Source: Callorhinus ursinus
Taxonomy: Eukaryota > Chordata > Mammalia > Carnivora > Otariidae
DNA length: 64,000 nucleotides
Assembly: GCF_003265705.1 (NCBI RefSeq)
Contig: NW_020312867.1
Coordinates: 3,375,307 to 3,439,306, forward strand
Direction of reading: 5' to 3'
Below are positions 1 to 11,460 of the stretch, piece by piece (positions within the stretch are counted from its first letter, which is position 1; every line of letters begins with the position of its first letter). A program made the position numbers and the translations under genes. The notes under the pieces are model-generated. The model made no database searches. It was not told the origin of the DNA and saw only the letters and a program-made list of their open reading frames with translations.

Positions 1-1204
1 GGCCATTGTAATACAATCGTGTCTCTTGCTGCTTGGCAACAGTCTCCTCTTCTTAGGCCACCGCCTGAATTCCGCCACCCCCCAATATTCCTCTGACTCC
101 CACCTATGTGGTCCTTTTTCCTTTCCGGGAAGGAAAGCCCAGAATAATGACAGTTCCGGCCCACTCACATCCCACTCACCTGGGATCACATACACACCCT
201 GGCAACAGCTTGCTACCAGTATGACATTTGCTTGTCATTTACACCCCTCCTTGGGTTCCTTGGCCCCCTCCTCACCCTCCTCCCCCGCCCCCAACACAGG
301 CCGAGGTCCACAGCCCACCTGGGGCTGGCGCTGACCTCACGGTGGCCAGTTCACTCACTGTTCTTGGGGGGGGGGGGCTCCCCGTTCTGGGCCTCCGCTT
401 CCCGATCTGTGTAGTGTGGGGAGGAGAAGGGTGGATTGAGAGGTTGTTTCTCCTGCTGGCCAGTTCTGATATTTAGAGATTCTGACATTTCTGGGATCAA
501 TTTGCACTTTACTTTCAGACAGACCAGACTTCAGATCTCGACCTTGGCAGGTAAACAGGCAGCGTGTTATTATGGGGCAGACTCCAAGGGGGGCCTACAG
601 AGGCCTGGGACTACAGCCCACCCCTCACCATTCTCAGCTCAAGCCCAAATAGACAGACAAAGGGGGGTGTTGGTTGTCCCCACTCACCGGTCCCTAATAC
701 TTCCACCATAAGGCCCTACCCTTCCAGTCTTCTCTCTCTGGTTCTCAGTAGTGACAGCATGAGCCATCAAGCCCCCAAATTCTTCTTGGCAAAACAAAGC
801 TTGACACTGCCCCTGAATCAGGGCGGAAGGAGGGGGTGCTGACCCCAAGCCCCTTCTGTGTGGAGATCTGGAGCTGCCTCTGTTTCTACTCTGCTCTTCC
901 CTGTGTCCTTCCAGCAACTCTTCAAGTATGCTCCCCACCTTCCCATCTCCAGCCTGGAGCTCCCCTCCTTTACCTCCACAGGGAACACCTGTCTACACTG
1001 ATTATGGAGTCTACACTGATCTCTCCCTCCTCAACTCACTCTGCCATGTTTCTGCCAAATGCTACTCCTTGTGGGAGAGTCTTACTGCCCCTACTTGACC
1101 TTAGAACGCTGGAAACCAAGGGACTCTTGCCATGGTTTTTCTCTGTGTCTCACTCCCTCCCCCCAGCACGATGCTCAAACCACAATAGGTGTCTGCTGAA
1201 ACAA

Positions 1205-1485
1205 CAATGATAATAACCGTTAACTGAAAAATAATGCATTATAATCATATATTGACCATTTGTTCTTTACAGTGCTCAGATCTCAGCATTTTACACAGAG
1301 CATTTCAGTTAATCCTCCCAACCTCCCCCCCCCCCCCCCCAAAAATTTTTTTCCCCCCCCCCTTTTTTTTGCTGAGGAAACTGAGGCTCAGAGAGGTAAA
1401 GTGACTTACCCAAAGTCACACAGCCAGGAAATGGCGGAGTCAAGACTGGAATTTAAGTTCTTACCCACTGCCCTACTTGGCCTCC
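1205..1485 (-). repeat. MIR SINE
   Basis: Typical reverse-MIR wording: GAGGAAACTGAGGCTCAGAG, then GGTAAAGTGACTTACCCAAAG and TCACACAGCCAGGAA. It is interrupted by a C/T-rich run at 1,325-1,370. Confidence 0.8.
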
Positions 1486-3784
1486 CTCCAATCCACAAAG
1501 AAAGGAGGGGACATGTGTGAAGTCATAGCCTGCCAGTGATGGGGGCAGGGGGCTGGAGGCTCCAGAGAACCTAGCCCAGCCCAAGGCCAGAGGCAGATTC
1601 TGCAAATAAAACTCAGTAACCTTCTTTTAAGCACCTGCTCTGTCCAAAGCCCTGTGCTAGGTGCTGGGGAGCAAAGAATGACACATAAGACATCCTAGTG
1701 CTCACAATCCTACAGGAGACAAGCTCTGTCCCAAGATATAGCTAAGAACAGGGAGAACCCCTCCTGGGAGGGGAACAGATAAGGTGCTCCAGGAATGCAA
1801 AGGAAAGACAGATTTTCATTATGGGGGTGGGGCTGGGAGGTCCACAAGGTTTTGTGGGACAGAGGGTGGCATCTGAGCTGAGCCTTGAAAAGGCAGACAG
1901 GATTTCAACAGTGATTGGAGGTGGGGGGTGGCACTTCTGGCAGGGAAGAACCCAGGGGCCTGGAGCAAGACACAGCTAAGTGCTGAGCACATCCCAGGAG
2001 CCTCAGGAAACACATTCTCCAAGCCCCTCTCCTTGGCATGGGCCCCCGGTATCCAGCCCTGAAGAGAGCCCACCTTGAGCATCCCTAGACTCACAGGCAC
2101 CTGGATCACTTACTGTGAATGGGCAGAGAAAGACAGAAATAGCTGGGCACCTGGGCATGCGGTTTGACAGGAAGGACTCAAGGGCTAGAATCTAGGCTCT
2201 GTATGAAATCTCTAAAGATGGAAGATGCTAAAGGGAGGGGCAGTCCCTTCAGAGTGGGGGGAAGTTCGGGGAGGCAGCAAGGAAAAGGGCAAAGAATTTG
2301 AATTGGGCAGCAGGAAACCCGGCTTCTAGAAGCACAGATCACAGCTACATGGCAACTAACCTGTCCAAACCCCTTTTTACAGCACGGAAAACTGAGGCCT
2401 AGGGGAAGGAACTAGCCCACAGTCCCTCAGCATCTTCACTTAAAACCAGCCATGTGCTGAGAAGCAGGAGAGATCTGCCTTCAACTCCTGACTGCCACGA
2501 ATCCCCCAGCGACCCTTCTCCAGTCATTAGGCTCCCACTCTATAAAACAACCCTGAAGATGGATCATGACTCAAAGACACAGATGGTGCCTACGGAGCCT
2601 TTCCCAAGATCAAGGCCCACTCTCAAAATTGCGCATACTGCTTCAGAAGTTCACGAACATTTGAGACCAACATTCTGCAAGGGCAATCTGACAACCCTTG
2701 GTGTCACAGTCACCTTGACCAGGAACCTGTTAAGACAGGCTGATTCCAAGGCCCCACCATGGATCCCACCCTCCCAGGAAGCAGCTGAGTTTGAATCTCT
2801 GGGTGGGTCCTGGAAGAGAGCATTTTTTTTTTTTAGCAAGCTCCTTTTTGCTACTCCTGGGGGAGAAAATTTTGAGAAGCCCTGCCTTAGGGAACCCTCG
2901 GAGGTGGGGGTAGAGGTGGTGTGCTGAACTACTCTCCTTTTAGCTGTTTCACATATTGAACTTCTGCTTCCTTGCCTAGGAAGAGAGGGCTCCGTGGCTC
3001 GAAGGTTTAAGGCCACTGTTCATTAATCAAAGTTCCTTCTGGTTGAGCCACCTGCTCAAGCTGACCATGGTCATGATGGGGGTGGGCAGAGGCCCAGAAA
3101 GCTGACTGCAGCTGCGTTCTGAGATCAAGCAGCCCTACCTCCAAGGGAGTCTGGACTCCAAAGGGCTGAACTTGGGATGAGGGGTTCCCTAACAACCCCA
3201 GCCTGGAGTCTCCTTTCCACTCTCTGGACTGTCTCGCTCTGGCTCTTAACCTGTCTGGCTTCCTTCCTTTTCCTTTCTAGCATGAGGGTCCTCCAAAACC
3301 TGAGTTTCCTGGCTCCAGCCTCTGCTTCCCTCCCCTCCACATCACTGAGCCAGATACAGGATCTCCAAGCCCCCAAGCACCCTTCCAAGGAGACAAAGCT
3401 ATCATTCTTTGCAGATGATAAGCTTATTTAACTAGAAGACTCAGGATAATCAATGAAAAACTAAGGCGACCAATGACCAAACAGCATCTAGGGAAAATGC
3501 CAAGTGCTTTCAGATCTGCCCTGTCACCCGCCCCTGACAGGTGGGCACTGCCTAGAACCAAATGGGCTCAGAGCCCTGGCCAGCCCCAGGGCTGACACTG
3601 TAAGAAGGCCAGTCCCTGAGTGAAGTGATGGCGCAGGCTGGGAGGCAAGAGACCTGGACCGGAGACCGGGCTCTCTGAGCTAAGAATTCGTGCTCTGAAT
3701 TTGAGCAAGTGCACATCCCACTGTGAACCCCTAAACACTCTTGAATGTCCCATCCAGGGCAGCATGGGAATGATTCAAGAGTAC

Positions 3785-3990
3785 CCACGGGCTTTGGATA
3801 GATCTAGATTTAAATCCCAGCTGTGCCACTTGCCGGCTGAGGGCTGGGTAGGCCTTGGGCAAGCTACTTAGCCTCCTTTAATAAAATGAGGATCTAATCT
3901 CTGCCTCGCTGGGTAGTTGCAAGGATTAAAAGACATAAGGCATGTAACTCGCTTAGCACGGGGCCTGGCACATGGTAAGCCAATAACGTA
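3785..3990 (+). repeat. MIR SINE
   Basis: Near-complete forward MIR: AAATCCCAGCTGTGCCACTTG, GGGCAAGCTACTTAGCCTCC, AAAATGAGGATCTAATCTCTG and GCCTGGCACATGGTAAG follow in order. Confidence 0.85.
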
Positions 3991-5401
3991 AGTGGCTGTT
4001 TATCAGTCACCAGAGTGAGCCTCTGACGAGGAAGACTCTAGGCTTGCTAATTCATAGTGGCCCCAAGCAACCCCAGAACCACCCGCTTGAACTGGGTCTA
4101 GAGGCTTTATCTTTAGACCTCTAATCTGGAGAGAAGATGGGGGGGGTGGGGCGCAGGACAAGGGAGTGAGAAAAAAAGAGGCGGGAAGAAGGTAAGGAAA
4201 ATCAAGGGGTGAAGAGGGGCCTGGCTCCCCCAGTTTGGGGAAAAGGAAGATGACTTCAGGGCAATTGCCAAGACAGGATAACCTCTCTCCTTTCCAGAGC
4301 CTTCCCTACGCCCGCCAGGACAAGGCTTAGAGTGACACAGCCTGCTGAGAAGCACAACCTGGCTGTCAATAGGGACATTGAAGCCTTGGGTTACCTCCAG
4401 GCTCTGGCTCCCCACGTTGCTGCCGCCTGCCCGCCCGTGGTGGCCTCCTCCCCGCTGGAGCAAGCAGAGATGGCCAGAGCCAGGCTGAGACAAACAACCT
4501 GCCCATTCAGCCTGCAGAGGCACTGCCTGCTCACACTCGGGCCTCAGCTTCTGACCCTGACTCAGCAGGACTCTTCCGGCTGGCTCCCCATCTCTGAGCC
4601 CTGCACAGCGCCCTCTCCAGGCCTCTACCTGCCCCACGATGCTGCTCCAGGGGCCAACGTTGCAACTAGGGGGAAAGCACCGTTCTGACGGCAAACAGGA
4701 GCCACAAACAAGGTGTGACCAGCTGTGTGACTTTCGGGGCGTCACTTTCTCTCAGAGCATGTTTCCCTTCTCTGGCTAATGAGGGCAACGAAGAGCAGGG
4801 ACCATCGCTAAGGCCCTCCTGACAGCAGCTATGCTTCGTAGGATATCGGCGGGCACACAGGGGCACAGAGGACTTGCCTCGGGAGAGGAGTGGGCGGGGC
4901 GGGCCGTGCTGAGAATGCAGTGGACGTGGCAATGGCCAAGGCTTATTATGCTGATGACGATTATAATTGAAAAGCCCAGCAACAAACTCTTAAGCAATTT
5001 ACAAAAAGCGGTCTCATTATCCCCTGGGATTCGCAATCTGGTGAAGTGGATAGAGCTGGAGGATGCTTATTCACATCGGGCAGACGAGGAAGTGAAGCAA
5101 GACTTGAGTGATGCACCCCAGCTACGAAGGGCAGGGCAGGGGGCACCGGAGAGGAAGGGATCATTATGGGGTGCCGACTGGGCACCACCTCACCAGGCTA
5201 ACCCACACCTGCTATCCAGACCAGGTATGACCACCACAGCATGCCATTGCAGGGGCTACTGTCCCCATTTCCCAGGAGATGAAACTGAGGCTGAGAACAA
5301 GTAACTGCTTTCTCCTTAGCTCATGCTGCTCCATTGCAAAGCCTGGATTTGCACCTGGGTTTGCGGGACTCCAGGATTTGCCCTCTTTCCACCTACCTGT
5401 A

Positions 5402-5842
5402 TGTACCGGGTTGAAAAGTGTCCCCCCAAACTCATGTCTACCCCGAACCTCGGAATGTGACCATATTTGGAAAAAGTCTTTGCAGATGTAATTCGTTAAA
5501 ATAAAATGAGGTCATACTGGATTAGGGTGGATCCTAAATCCAATATGACTGGTGTCCTTATAAGAAGAGGAGATGACACAGAGACACACGGGGAGAAAAT
5601 CACATGACAACAGGCAGAAGCAGCCGCAGACCAAGGAATACCAAGCACTGGGGGCAACCAGCAGGAGCTACGAGAAAGGCGTGGGACAGACTCCCCCACA
5701 GAACCCTCAGAAGGAACCAACCTTGCTGACACCTTGATTTCTGACTTCTGTCTCCAGAACTGTTGAGAGAATAAACGACTGCTTCTTTAAGCCACCCAGA
5801 TTGCAGTACTCCATTAAACAGGTCGGGGAAATTAATACACTG
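5402..5842 (+). mobile_element. MaLR (MLT1-like) solo LTR
   Basis: Diagnostic order of words: AAAAGTGTCCCCCCAAACTC, TTTGCAGATGTAATT, GGTGTCCTTATAAGAAGAGG, CTCCAGAACTGT, GAATAAACGACTGCTTCTTTAAGCC (in part) and ACTCCATTAAACAGG. It is a relic of an ERVL-MaLR element with no coding part. Confidence 0.8.
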
Positions 5843-5945
5843 CGAATCCACTGAGCAGCAGACCCGGGATTCTTATTTTCAGATTCCCACTCACGAGGCA
5901 GCCTTGGAGGTTAAGGGGTCTGAGGGACCGTGAAAGGTCATTCTT

Positions 5946-6140
5946 TTCTTTTTTTTTTTTAAGTATTTTATTTATTTGACAGAGAGAGAGAGTGCACAAG
6001 CGGGGGGTGTGGCAGTCAAAGGAAGAAGCAGACTCCCCGAAAAGCAGGGACCCCGACGCGGGGCTGGATCCTAGGACACCGAGATCATGACCCGAGCCGA
6101 AGGCAGACACTCAACCGACTGAGCCACCCAGGCGCCCCGC
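5946..6140 (-). mobile_element. CAN-SINE
   Basis: Starts with a T-run and ATTTTATTTATTTGACAGAG, and ends GAGCCACCCAGGCGCCCC. Target duplication GAAAGGTCATTCTT (5,932) / GAGAGGTCATTCTT (6,141). Confidence 0.95.
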
Positions 6141-6159
6141 GAGAGGTCATTCTTATCTC

Positions 6160-6650
6160 TCCTTTACCTCCCTGACCCAAGCTGGCCTCAAGTCCACCAC
6201 CGGTGCTTCTTTTCTAGGTCTCTATCCACCCTCTGAGCCCAGTCTCCAAGTCAACAGTCACCACCTGCAGAGCTGTGTTTTTGAAATGCAAATCTGATTC
6301 TTCCAGGCTAGCTTAAGCCTCTTCCCTAGCTTCCCACCACCTGTGGAACTCCAGCTCTTCAGCCTGGGCCAGATCTTGTCCCAAACTTCCTCTCCCGGCC
6401 TTACTTCTGGCCAATCACCCCGACCTGTCCCCACCACTCACCACCTTCTGCTCCAACCACATGGAACTATTTGGAATTTCCCTAACAAGCCCGGTGCCTT
6501 TGCACATGCTGCCCTAACTACCTGGAAGACAAATCCAGCCCAAACACCATCTCTTCTCTTTGTAAAGCCTCTTCCTTCCTGAACAACCTCACTCTGATGC
6601 CTTGTATATTGTACATCTTTACATGTCTGCCCCTTCACTCAGCCTGTGAA
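6160..6650 (+). repeat. L2 LINE fragment
   Basis: L2-type wording of a 3' part: CTGATTCTTCCAGGCTAGC, CTTCAGCCTGGCC-like, CACATGCTGCCCTAACTACCTGG and AAGCCTCTTCCTTCCTGA. There is no open frame of interest. Confidence 0.65.
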
Positions 6651-6719
6651 CACTGCTGGATTCATTTCCGCTTCTGGAGGCTTAGGGCCCAGCACAAAGG
6701 CATTCAAGAGTGTTGAACT

Positions 6720-7090
6720 GAATTGCCGAGTAGCCATAATAGTCACAAATGCTAACACTTAGCAAATGTTTACTATGTGCTCAGCACTGTATGAAGCATT
6801 CCATGTATGTTACCTCATTTCATTTTCAGAACAATCCTATGGAACAGATACTATTATTGGTCCTGTTTTACAGGTGAGGAGCTGAAGAGATGAGCTCCCT
6901 TGCCCAAGTCCCTCCAACTAGTACATGGCAAAGCCTGGAAGACTCTAGAGCCAGGGCTTGTAACCAGTACTAGGTACACCATCCATCCTAATACCCTCAT
7001 TTTACAGAAGAGGAAACAAGCAAAAAAAGGAAAAGTGACTTGTCCACAAACAAGGCACAGACCCAGATCTTTAGATTCCTTATTCAGTGT
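6720..7090 (-). repeat. MIR / MIR-like repeats
   Basis: AACACTTAGCAAATGTTTAC, TGTGCTCAGCACTGTATGAAG and TTTTACAGGTGAGGAGCTGAAG, followed by a second CATTTTACAGAAGAGGAAAC copy at about 6,998. Both are typical reverse MIR. Confidence 0.7.
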
Positions 7091-7369
7091 TCTTCCTCTT
7101 CTCATTCTTGCAGGATCCTATTCCAGGAGGACACAGACAACTTGCTAGGCTGTGTCTCCTGGAGAGCTTTCTCCTGCCTCCTCTAGAGCAGAGCCCAGCA
7201 CCGGCCCAGGTGCATCATGGGGGTTCATCTATGGCCAGGAGAGGTAGCAGTAAAAAAGACAGATAAATCTACTTCTAAAAAGTCTGAGGCCTCCTTAGAT
7301 ATTACAATGTCAGGGCTTGAGAGGACACTTTGGATGTCAGTTAGTACCATCTCCCATTATATAAGGTCA

Positions 7370-7840
7370 TCCACTTCAACAAATTTATTGAAGACCAATC
7401 ATAAGCCAGGCACAGTGTGGGGGCACTAGAAAGAATGATAAGCAAGTTCCTGCCCAGATGGTATTTGCACTTCAGTGAGGAGAGACAGAGACAAACAACT
7501 AACAAGTTCAAGTATAATTACAAATTCTCATAAGCGCTATGGACTACAGGGAGCTCTAAGAATGTATAACAAGAAAAACTGACTTACTCTAGGCAGCTGG
7601 TGAAGGGCCCCCTGAGAAAGTCACTCTTGAGCTGAAATCTGAAGAATGGGAATTAAACAAGAAGCAAGGGAAGAGTGTGTTAGACAGAGGGAACAGCATG
7701 TACAAAATCCCAGAGGCCAGAGAGCTCATGGTGCCTGGGTGACCTAAAAGAAGGCCAGAGTAGCTGGTTTCCAGAGAAGGGGGCAGGGACTTGATCCTGC
7801 AGGTCTTATAGGTCAAGGTAAGGTGTGGAGAACTGAGCAG
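7370..7840. repeat. Ancient LINE-like repeat (L2-type)
   Basis: Words common to an old mammalian LINE family: AAGCCAGGCACAGTG, GGAACAGCATGTACAAAATCC and CAGGTCTTATAGGTCAAGG. The subfamily cannot be named by eye. A related copy is at 33,840-34,290. Confidence 0.55.
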
Positions 7841-8097
7841 AGCAGGGAGACCCCTTGCTCAAAACCTGGCCCAGAGCAGACACTGTCAGTGAGTTATTAC
7901 AGTATTCAGTGAAGGAGCAATTTGTCCAAGATCACAGGGAAGACCTGAGAGTTGAAACCAGAACGCCCACCTGCCAGACTAGGGCTGTGGGGCTACTTCA
8001 GTATGTGGGGCAGTGGGCAAGGGATGCTTTCCCAGTGTTTCAACCTATAGGAGGTTCCAGTTTCCTTTTGGCACCTCTCTTGAACTCAAGGGCAAGA

Positions 8098-8265
8098 GAA
8101 TCACCTGTGTTTGTGAACACATAGCCTGCTGGGCTCCACCCCCAGAGTTATTACTGATTCAGTAGGTCTGACTGGAGCCCCCAAAATTTGCATTTCCAAC
8201 AAGATCCCAGGTGACCATGTTGCTGCTGGCAGGGTGACCATACTTTGAGAACTACTGCTCTAGAT
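8098..8265 (+). mobile_element. MER5A-type hAT MITE
   Basis: TCACCTGTGTTTG…CTGGGCTCCACCCCCAGAG…GATTCAGTAGGTCTG…AACAAGATCCCAGGTGA…TTTGAGAACTACTGCTC matches the MER5A order and its palindromic ends. Confidence 0.75.
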
Positions 8266-9559
8266 CAGAGTGTATGGGGCAAAGGGGCATGGCCAGGATC
8301 CTTGGGGGCTAGAAAGGTAGATTCCTACGTCTGGGTAATGATGAGACAAACACCAGGACTCTGAGAAACTGAACGGGCCTCAGAATCTAGCCTACTAGCT
8401 GCTCAGCCAGGGAAACTGAGGCTTAGGGGGTTTAGACTCTTACATAAGAGAAGTGCAATACAAATGTGCTGAGCGAACAGATAAACACAAAAGGGTTTGA
8501 CCAAAGTCCAAAGGAGACCCCTGGACCAGACTCCAGGGCTCCTGAGCTCCAGGCCAGAGTCTTTCTTATCCTGGGAAGGGGAGATTCAGGGAAGGGGACC
8601 ACAAGCTCAGCTTTCCCCAGCTTCTGCTGCCAGAAACATTTTAAGAATTGCAGAAATCTGCTCTTGGCCCCCAATCCTATCACCCATCCACCCTCCTTCC
8701 TTTTACATTCCCAGCTCCCTCCCTTTCCACTCCAAATCCTGTGCACTTTATCCTGGCAAGCCGAGCAGCAGAGGGGGAGGTGAAGTAAGAGGGAAGAAGA
8801 ACTGGAAGTGGAGGAAGAATTCTTGCACTTGGATGTCCTTCTTCCAGAACAATTCCTTCCTCCTAGAAGAGTCTCAGTTTCTCTCCATCCTTGTATCCAG
8901 TCTACCCCCAATCTGCCCACATTTCAATACCAGCGTCTGAAACCCACAAAACCAGGGGCTAAATTTCCAAACCACCTTTTCACCCAATTTTTCTATAATA
9001 GAGTGGCCCCCGGACAAAATTTTTCTATCGTATCCTAGTTGGCAGCAAAATGCCACTTCTCTTGCAAACCCACATGCACAGACTCACTAATATACAAACA
9101 GCTATATGTACATAAAAACAAATACACCAGAACTTTAAAAATACGTACACATATACATCAAAATACATTATACATTGTTCACTGATAAAACATACCTATG
9201 CACCCAAATGCACAAGAAAAACACAGAGACACACATGCAGACAGACCACAAATCTAGAAATGCATGCACTGCACCACTACATGGGAAAAGGGGTACAGGC
9301 ACACCCAGAGACCTCTCTCAGAGTAGAGGTCTCCTGAGGGGTTGGGGGTTTTCCTGCTCGGGCTCTGGCCCTTTAAGAGAGTGGTTCTCCCTCCTTTCAG
9401 GGCCTCTAAGGTGCGGCTCTACCCGTGAAAGCTAGAGAGGGTGAGGGTGGCAATGAGGCTGACCTGGACAAGCCGGGTCGGACTCTGGGCCACCGTCTCC
9501 GCGCCGCGACAGGAAATGGATCCCTGAACCGCCTGGGTCACCAGCCTGGGGACCGCTGT

Positions 9560-10260
9560 TGCCGCCACCACCACCCTACACCCACACACGCACACCCGCG
9601 CACACACACACACACACCCGGGCTTCAGGCAAGACACGCCCTCCACTCCAGCTCGGCCCGGTGCGCGGGCTCCGCCGTCAGCCCAGCGCCTTGTGGCCCC
9701 TGGGGTGTGGCCGCCCACCCGCCTGCAGAGAGTCTCCGCCGGGCGGGGACACTCCCGCCGCCGCCACCCACCGCCCCGGCCAGGTGCCCGGCTGCCCGGG
9801 ACTACAACGCCTCGCCCGCCGCCCCCACCCCTTCCTCCCGGCAGTGCGGAGACAAAGCCGCGCACACACACACGGGGGCTACGCGGATGCACACCCGCCC
9901 TCACACGCGCACACCCGGAGAATCACACTGGCGCTCACACGGCGACACACACACACACACACACACCGCCAGAGGCTCCAGCCACAAGCGAAGCCACTAG
10001 CACACACCCTCATCCAGATGTACACACACACTCAGCTACATATTCGGACACACCCTCTAATAGACACATTCACGAATAGACACACGCAGACACACACACC
10101 CTCACCCAGATACACACACACCACCCAGTCCAGACGCACGGAGACCCACAGCGCACCCCCCCACACACAGATGCACACCCAGCGCACACGCACGCGCGCA
10201 CACACACGCAACCACTTTGCACAGACCCACGGGCACACGCGCGCTCACACCCAACACCCG
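9560..10260. repeat. CA-rich simple-sequence tract
   Basis: Interrupted (CA)n with pure runs near 9,600-9,617 and 9,947-9,966, and degenerate CACACA/ACACGC sequence to about 10,260. It produces long stop-free frames rich in H/T on plus and V/C on minus; these are not genes. It flanks the CpG island directly. Confidence 0.9.
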
Positions 10261-10524
10261 GAGATGTGGATCCCGACACACGTACCGGCGCCAGTACTGA
10301 GACTCACGAACCGAGGCCCGGGGCTCCCGGCTGGGGCGCCCGCCCCCCGCCCCTGTGGTGTCCAGCCCCCCCCGCCCCGCCGGAGCTGGCCCGTCTGCCT
10401 GTCAGGGCTCGAGGACCGGGGACCGAGCCCGGAGCCCTCGGCGATCACCTCGCACACAGACACACACGAGAGCAGACGCGGCGGGGTTCCCGCGGCCTGG
10501 AGGAGGGCGGCGCGGGCGGCTAAC

Positions 10525-10810
10525 CTGGCAGCGGCGGCGCGGCTTCCGGGCGCTGTCTGTCCTCGGTCCGTGCGTCCGGCTGCCGCCCGGGCGGGCTCCG
10601 AGGCGCACTCGAGCTGCGCAGAAATGCCCCGCTCGCTCGCTCGCTCCCTCTCTCCCTCCCACGGCGCCCAGCCCCCTCCCCGCCCGCCCCCCACACCGGG
10701 CTCCCCCCTCCGCCCCGCCCCGGCCGGCTGCCCCCGAAGAGGCGGCGGCAATCCCGGCCGCCCCAGCAGCCACCGGCGAGCTAGCGAGCAGCCGCTACGA
10801 GCCGCGAGCA
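10525..10810 (-). other. Alternative candidate first exon (donor at 10,524)
   Basis: The minus strand reads CCGCCGCTGCCAG|GTTAGCCGCC at 10,525/10,524. The upstream sequence is GC-rich, with a GAGCGAGC run, and looks like a 5' UTR. GTTAGC is a weaker donor than the GTAAGC at 10,995. The upstream limit is a guess. Confidence 0.4.
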
Positions 10811-10995
10811 GCCGGGCGGGGTGGGGGGGTAAGCGCCGACGCCGCCGGAGCAGCCGGAGCCGCGGCCGCGCGTCGGGAGGAGCCGCGCCGGCCCCCGGGG
10901 AGGGGAGGGGAGGAGGAGGCTGAGCCCCGCGAGCTCGCCTGGCGCCCGTGGCCCGCCGCCCGCTTCCCCACGTGGGCCCCGCGCCTGGCGCTTAC

Positions 10996-11300
10996 CTGAG
11001 CCGCTGCGGAGCTCAGAGCTTGGGACCGAGCGGCGGGGGGGAGGGGGGGAGACCCCACAGGGGAGACCCCACCCCGGCCTCCTCGCCCTCCCTGTCCCAG
11101 CCCGGTGGGCTCGCGCCCCGCCCCCGCCTCCTTCCTGGTCCCCGCCAGCGCCGACCTGGGTTTTCCCAGGCTAAGACGCCTCGGCTCTCGGCCGGGTACC
11201 CGGGCTAACCCCACCGCCCGGCGCCCAGCTCGCCTGCCTCCTCTACCTCCAGCCTGGACCTGGCCGACGCCCACCCGCCGCCCCGCCGCCCTCCCATTGT
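10996..11300 (-). other. EPB41L1: Candidate noncoding first exon (donor at 10,995), probably EPB41L1
   Basis: On the minus strand the sequence reads GCAGCGGCTCAG|GTAAGCGCC, a near-consensus 5' splice site between 10,996 and 10,995. The exon's upstream limit is not visible and the end given is a guess within the island. No coding frame is expected, because known first exons of EPB41L1 are untranslated. It could instead be an alternative first exon to the one ending at 10,525. Confidence 0.5.
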
Positions 11301-11460
11301 TCCCGCAGCCCGAGCTTGCAGAAGATCCCGCAGTGCCTTCCAGCCCTCTCCCAGGTGGCGATACCTCTGGACTCTCTGGAGGCCCTCCAAGGGCTGGCCC
11401 CTGGCTCTGGGACCCCGACGCCCACCCTCCACAGGGGCGGGCACCACCAGAGGAAAGAGC

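Larger units (their letters stand above)
1..5400. other. Unique and ancient-repeat DNA; probable EPB41L1 intron 1
   Basis: Apart from MIRs (near 1,200-1,490, 2,370-2,440, 3,780-3,990, 5,030-5,110 and 5,260-5,390) and an ancient LINE-like piece at about 1,620-1,800, no repeat or gene is recognised. Poly-C/T runs lie at 1,325-1,370. The 210-codon minus frame at 4,113-4,745 has no recognisable domain. If the island at 11 kb is EPB41L1, this is its first intron. Confidence 0.5.
9420..11460 (-). promoter_or_regulatory. EPB41L1: CpG-island promoter, probably EPB41L1
   Basis: A 2-kb segment very rich in CpG and GC, without TATA, bounded on one side by CA-rich DNA. EPB41L1 (neuronal band 4.1N, a membrane-cytoskeleton linker) lies next to NORAD in human, on the opposite strand and reading away from it, about 40 kb from NORAD's 5' end. 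Here the island is about 29 kb from NORAD and has good minus-strand splice donors. No EPB41L1 coding sequence is in the window, so the name rests on synteny. GAGC repeats (10,626-10,646 region) and Sp1-type GGGCGG boxes are frequent. Confidence 0.6.

Noticed and set aside
4113..4745. 210-codon minus frame
   Set aside because: No recognisable domain; the plus strand is open too; GC-rich unique DNA gives such frames by chance.
9559..10923. 454-codon plus-strand open frame
   Set aside because: It is produced by CA-repeat and CpG-rich DNA that lacks stops; the product is low-complexity H/T then R/P/A, with no domain.
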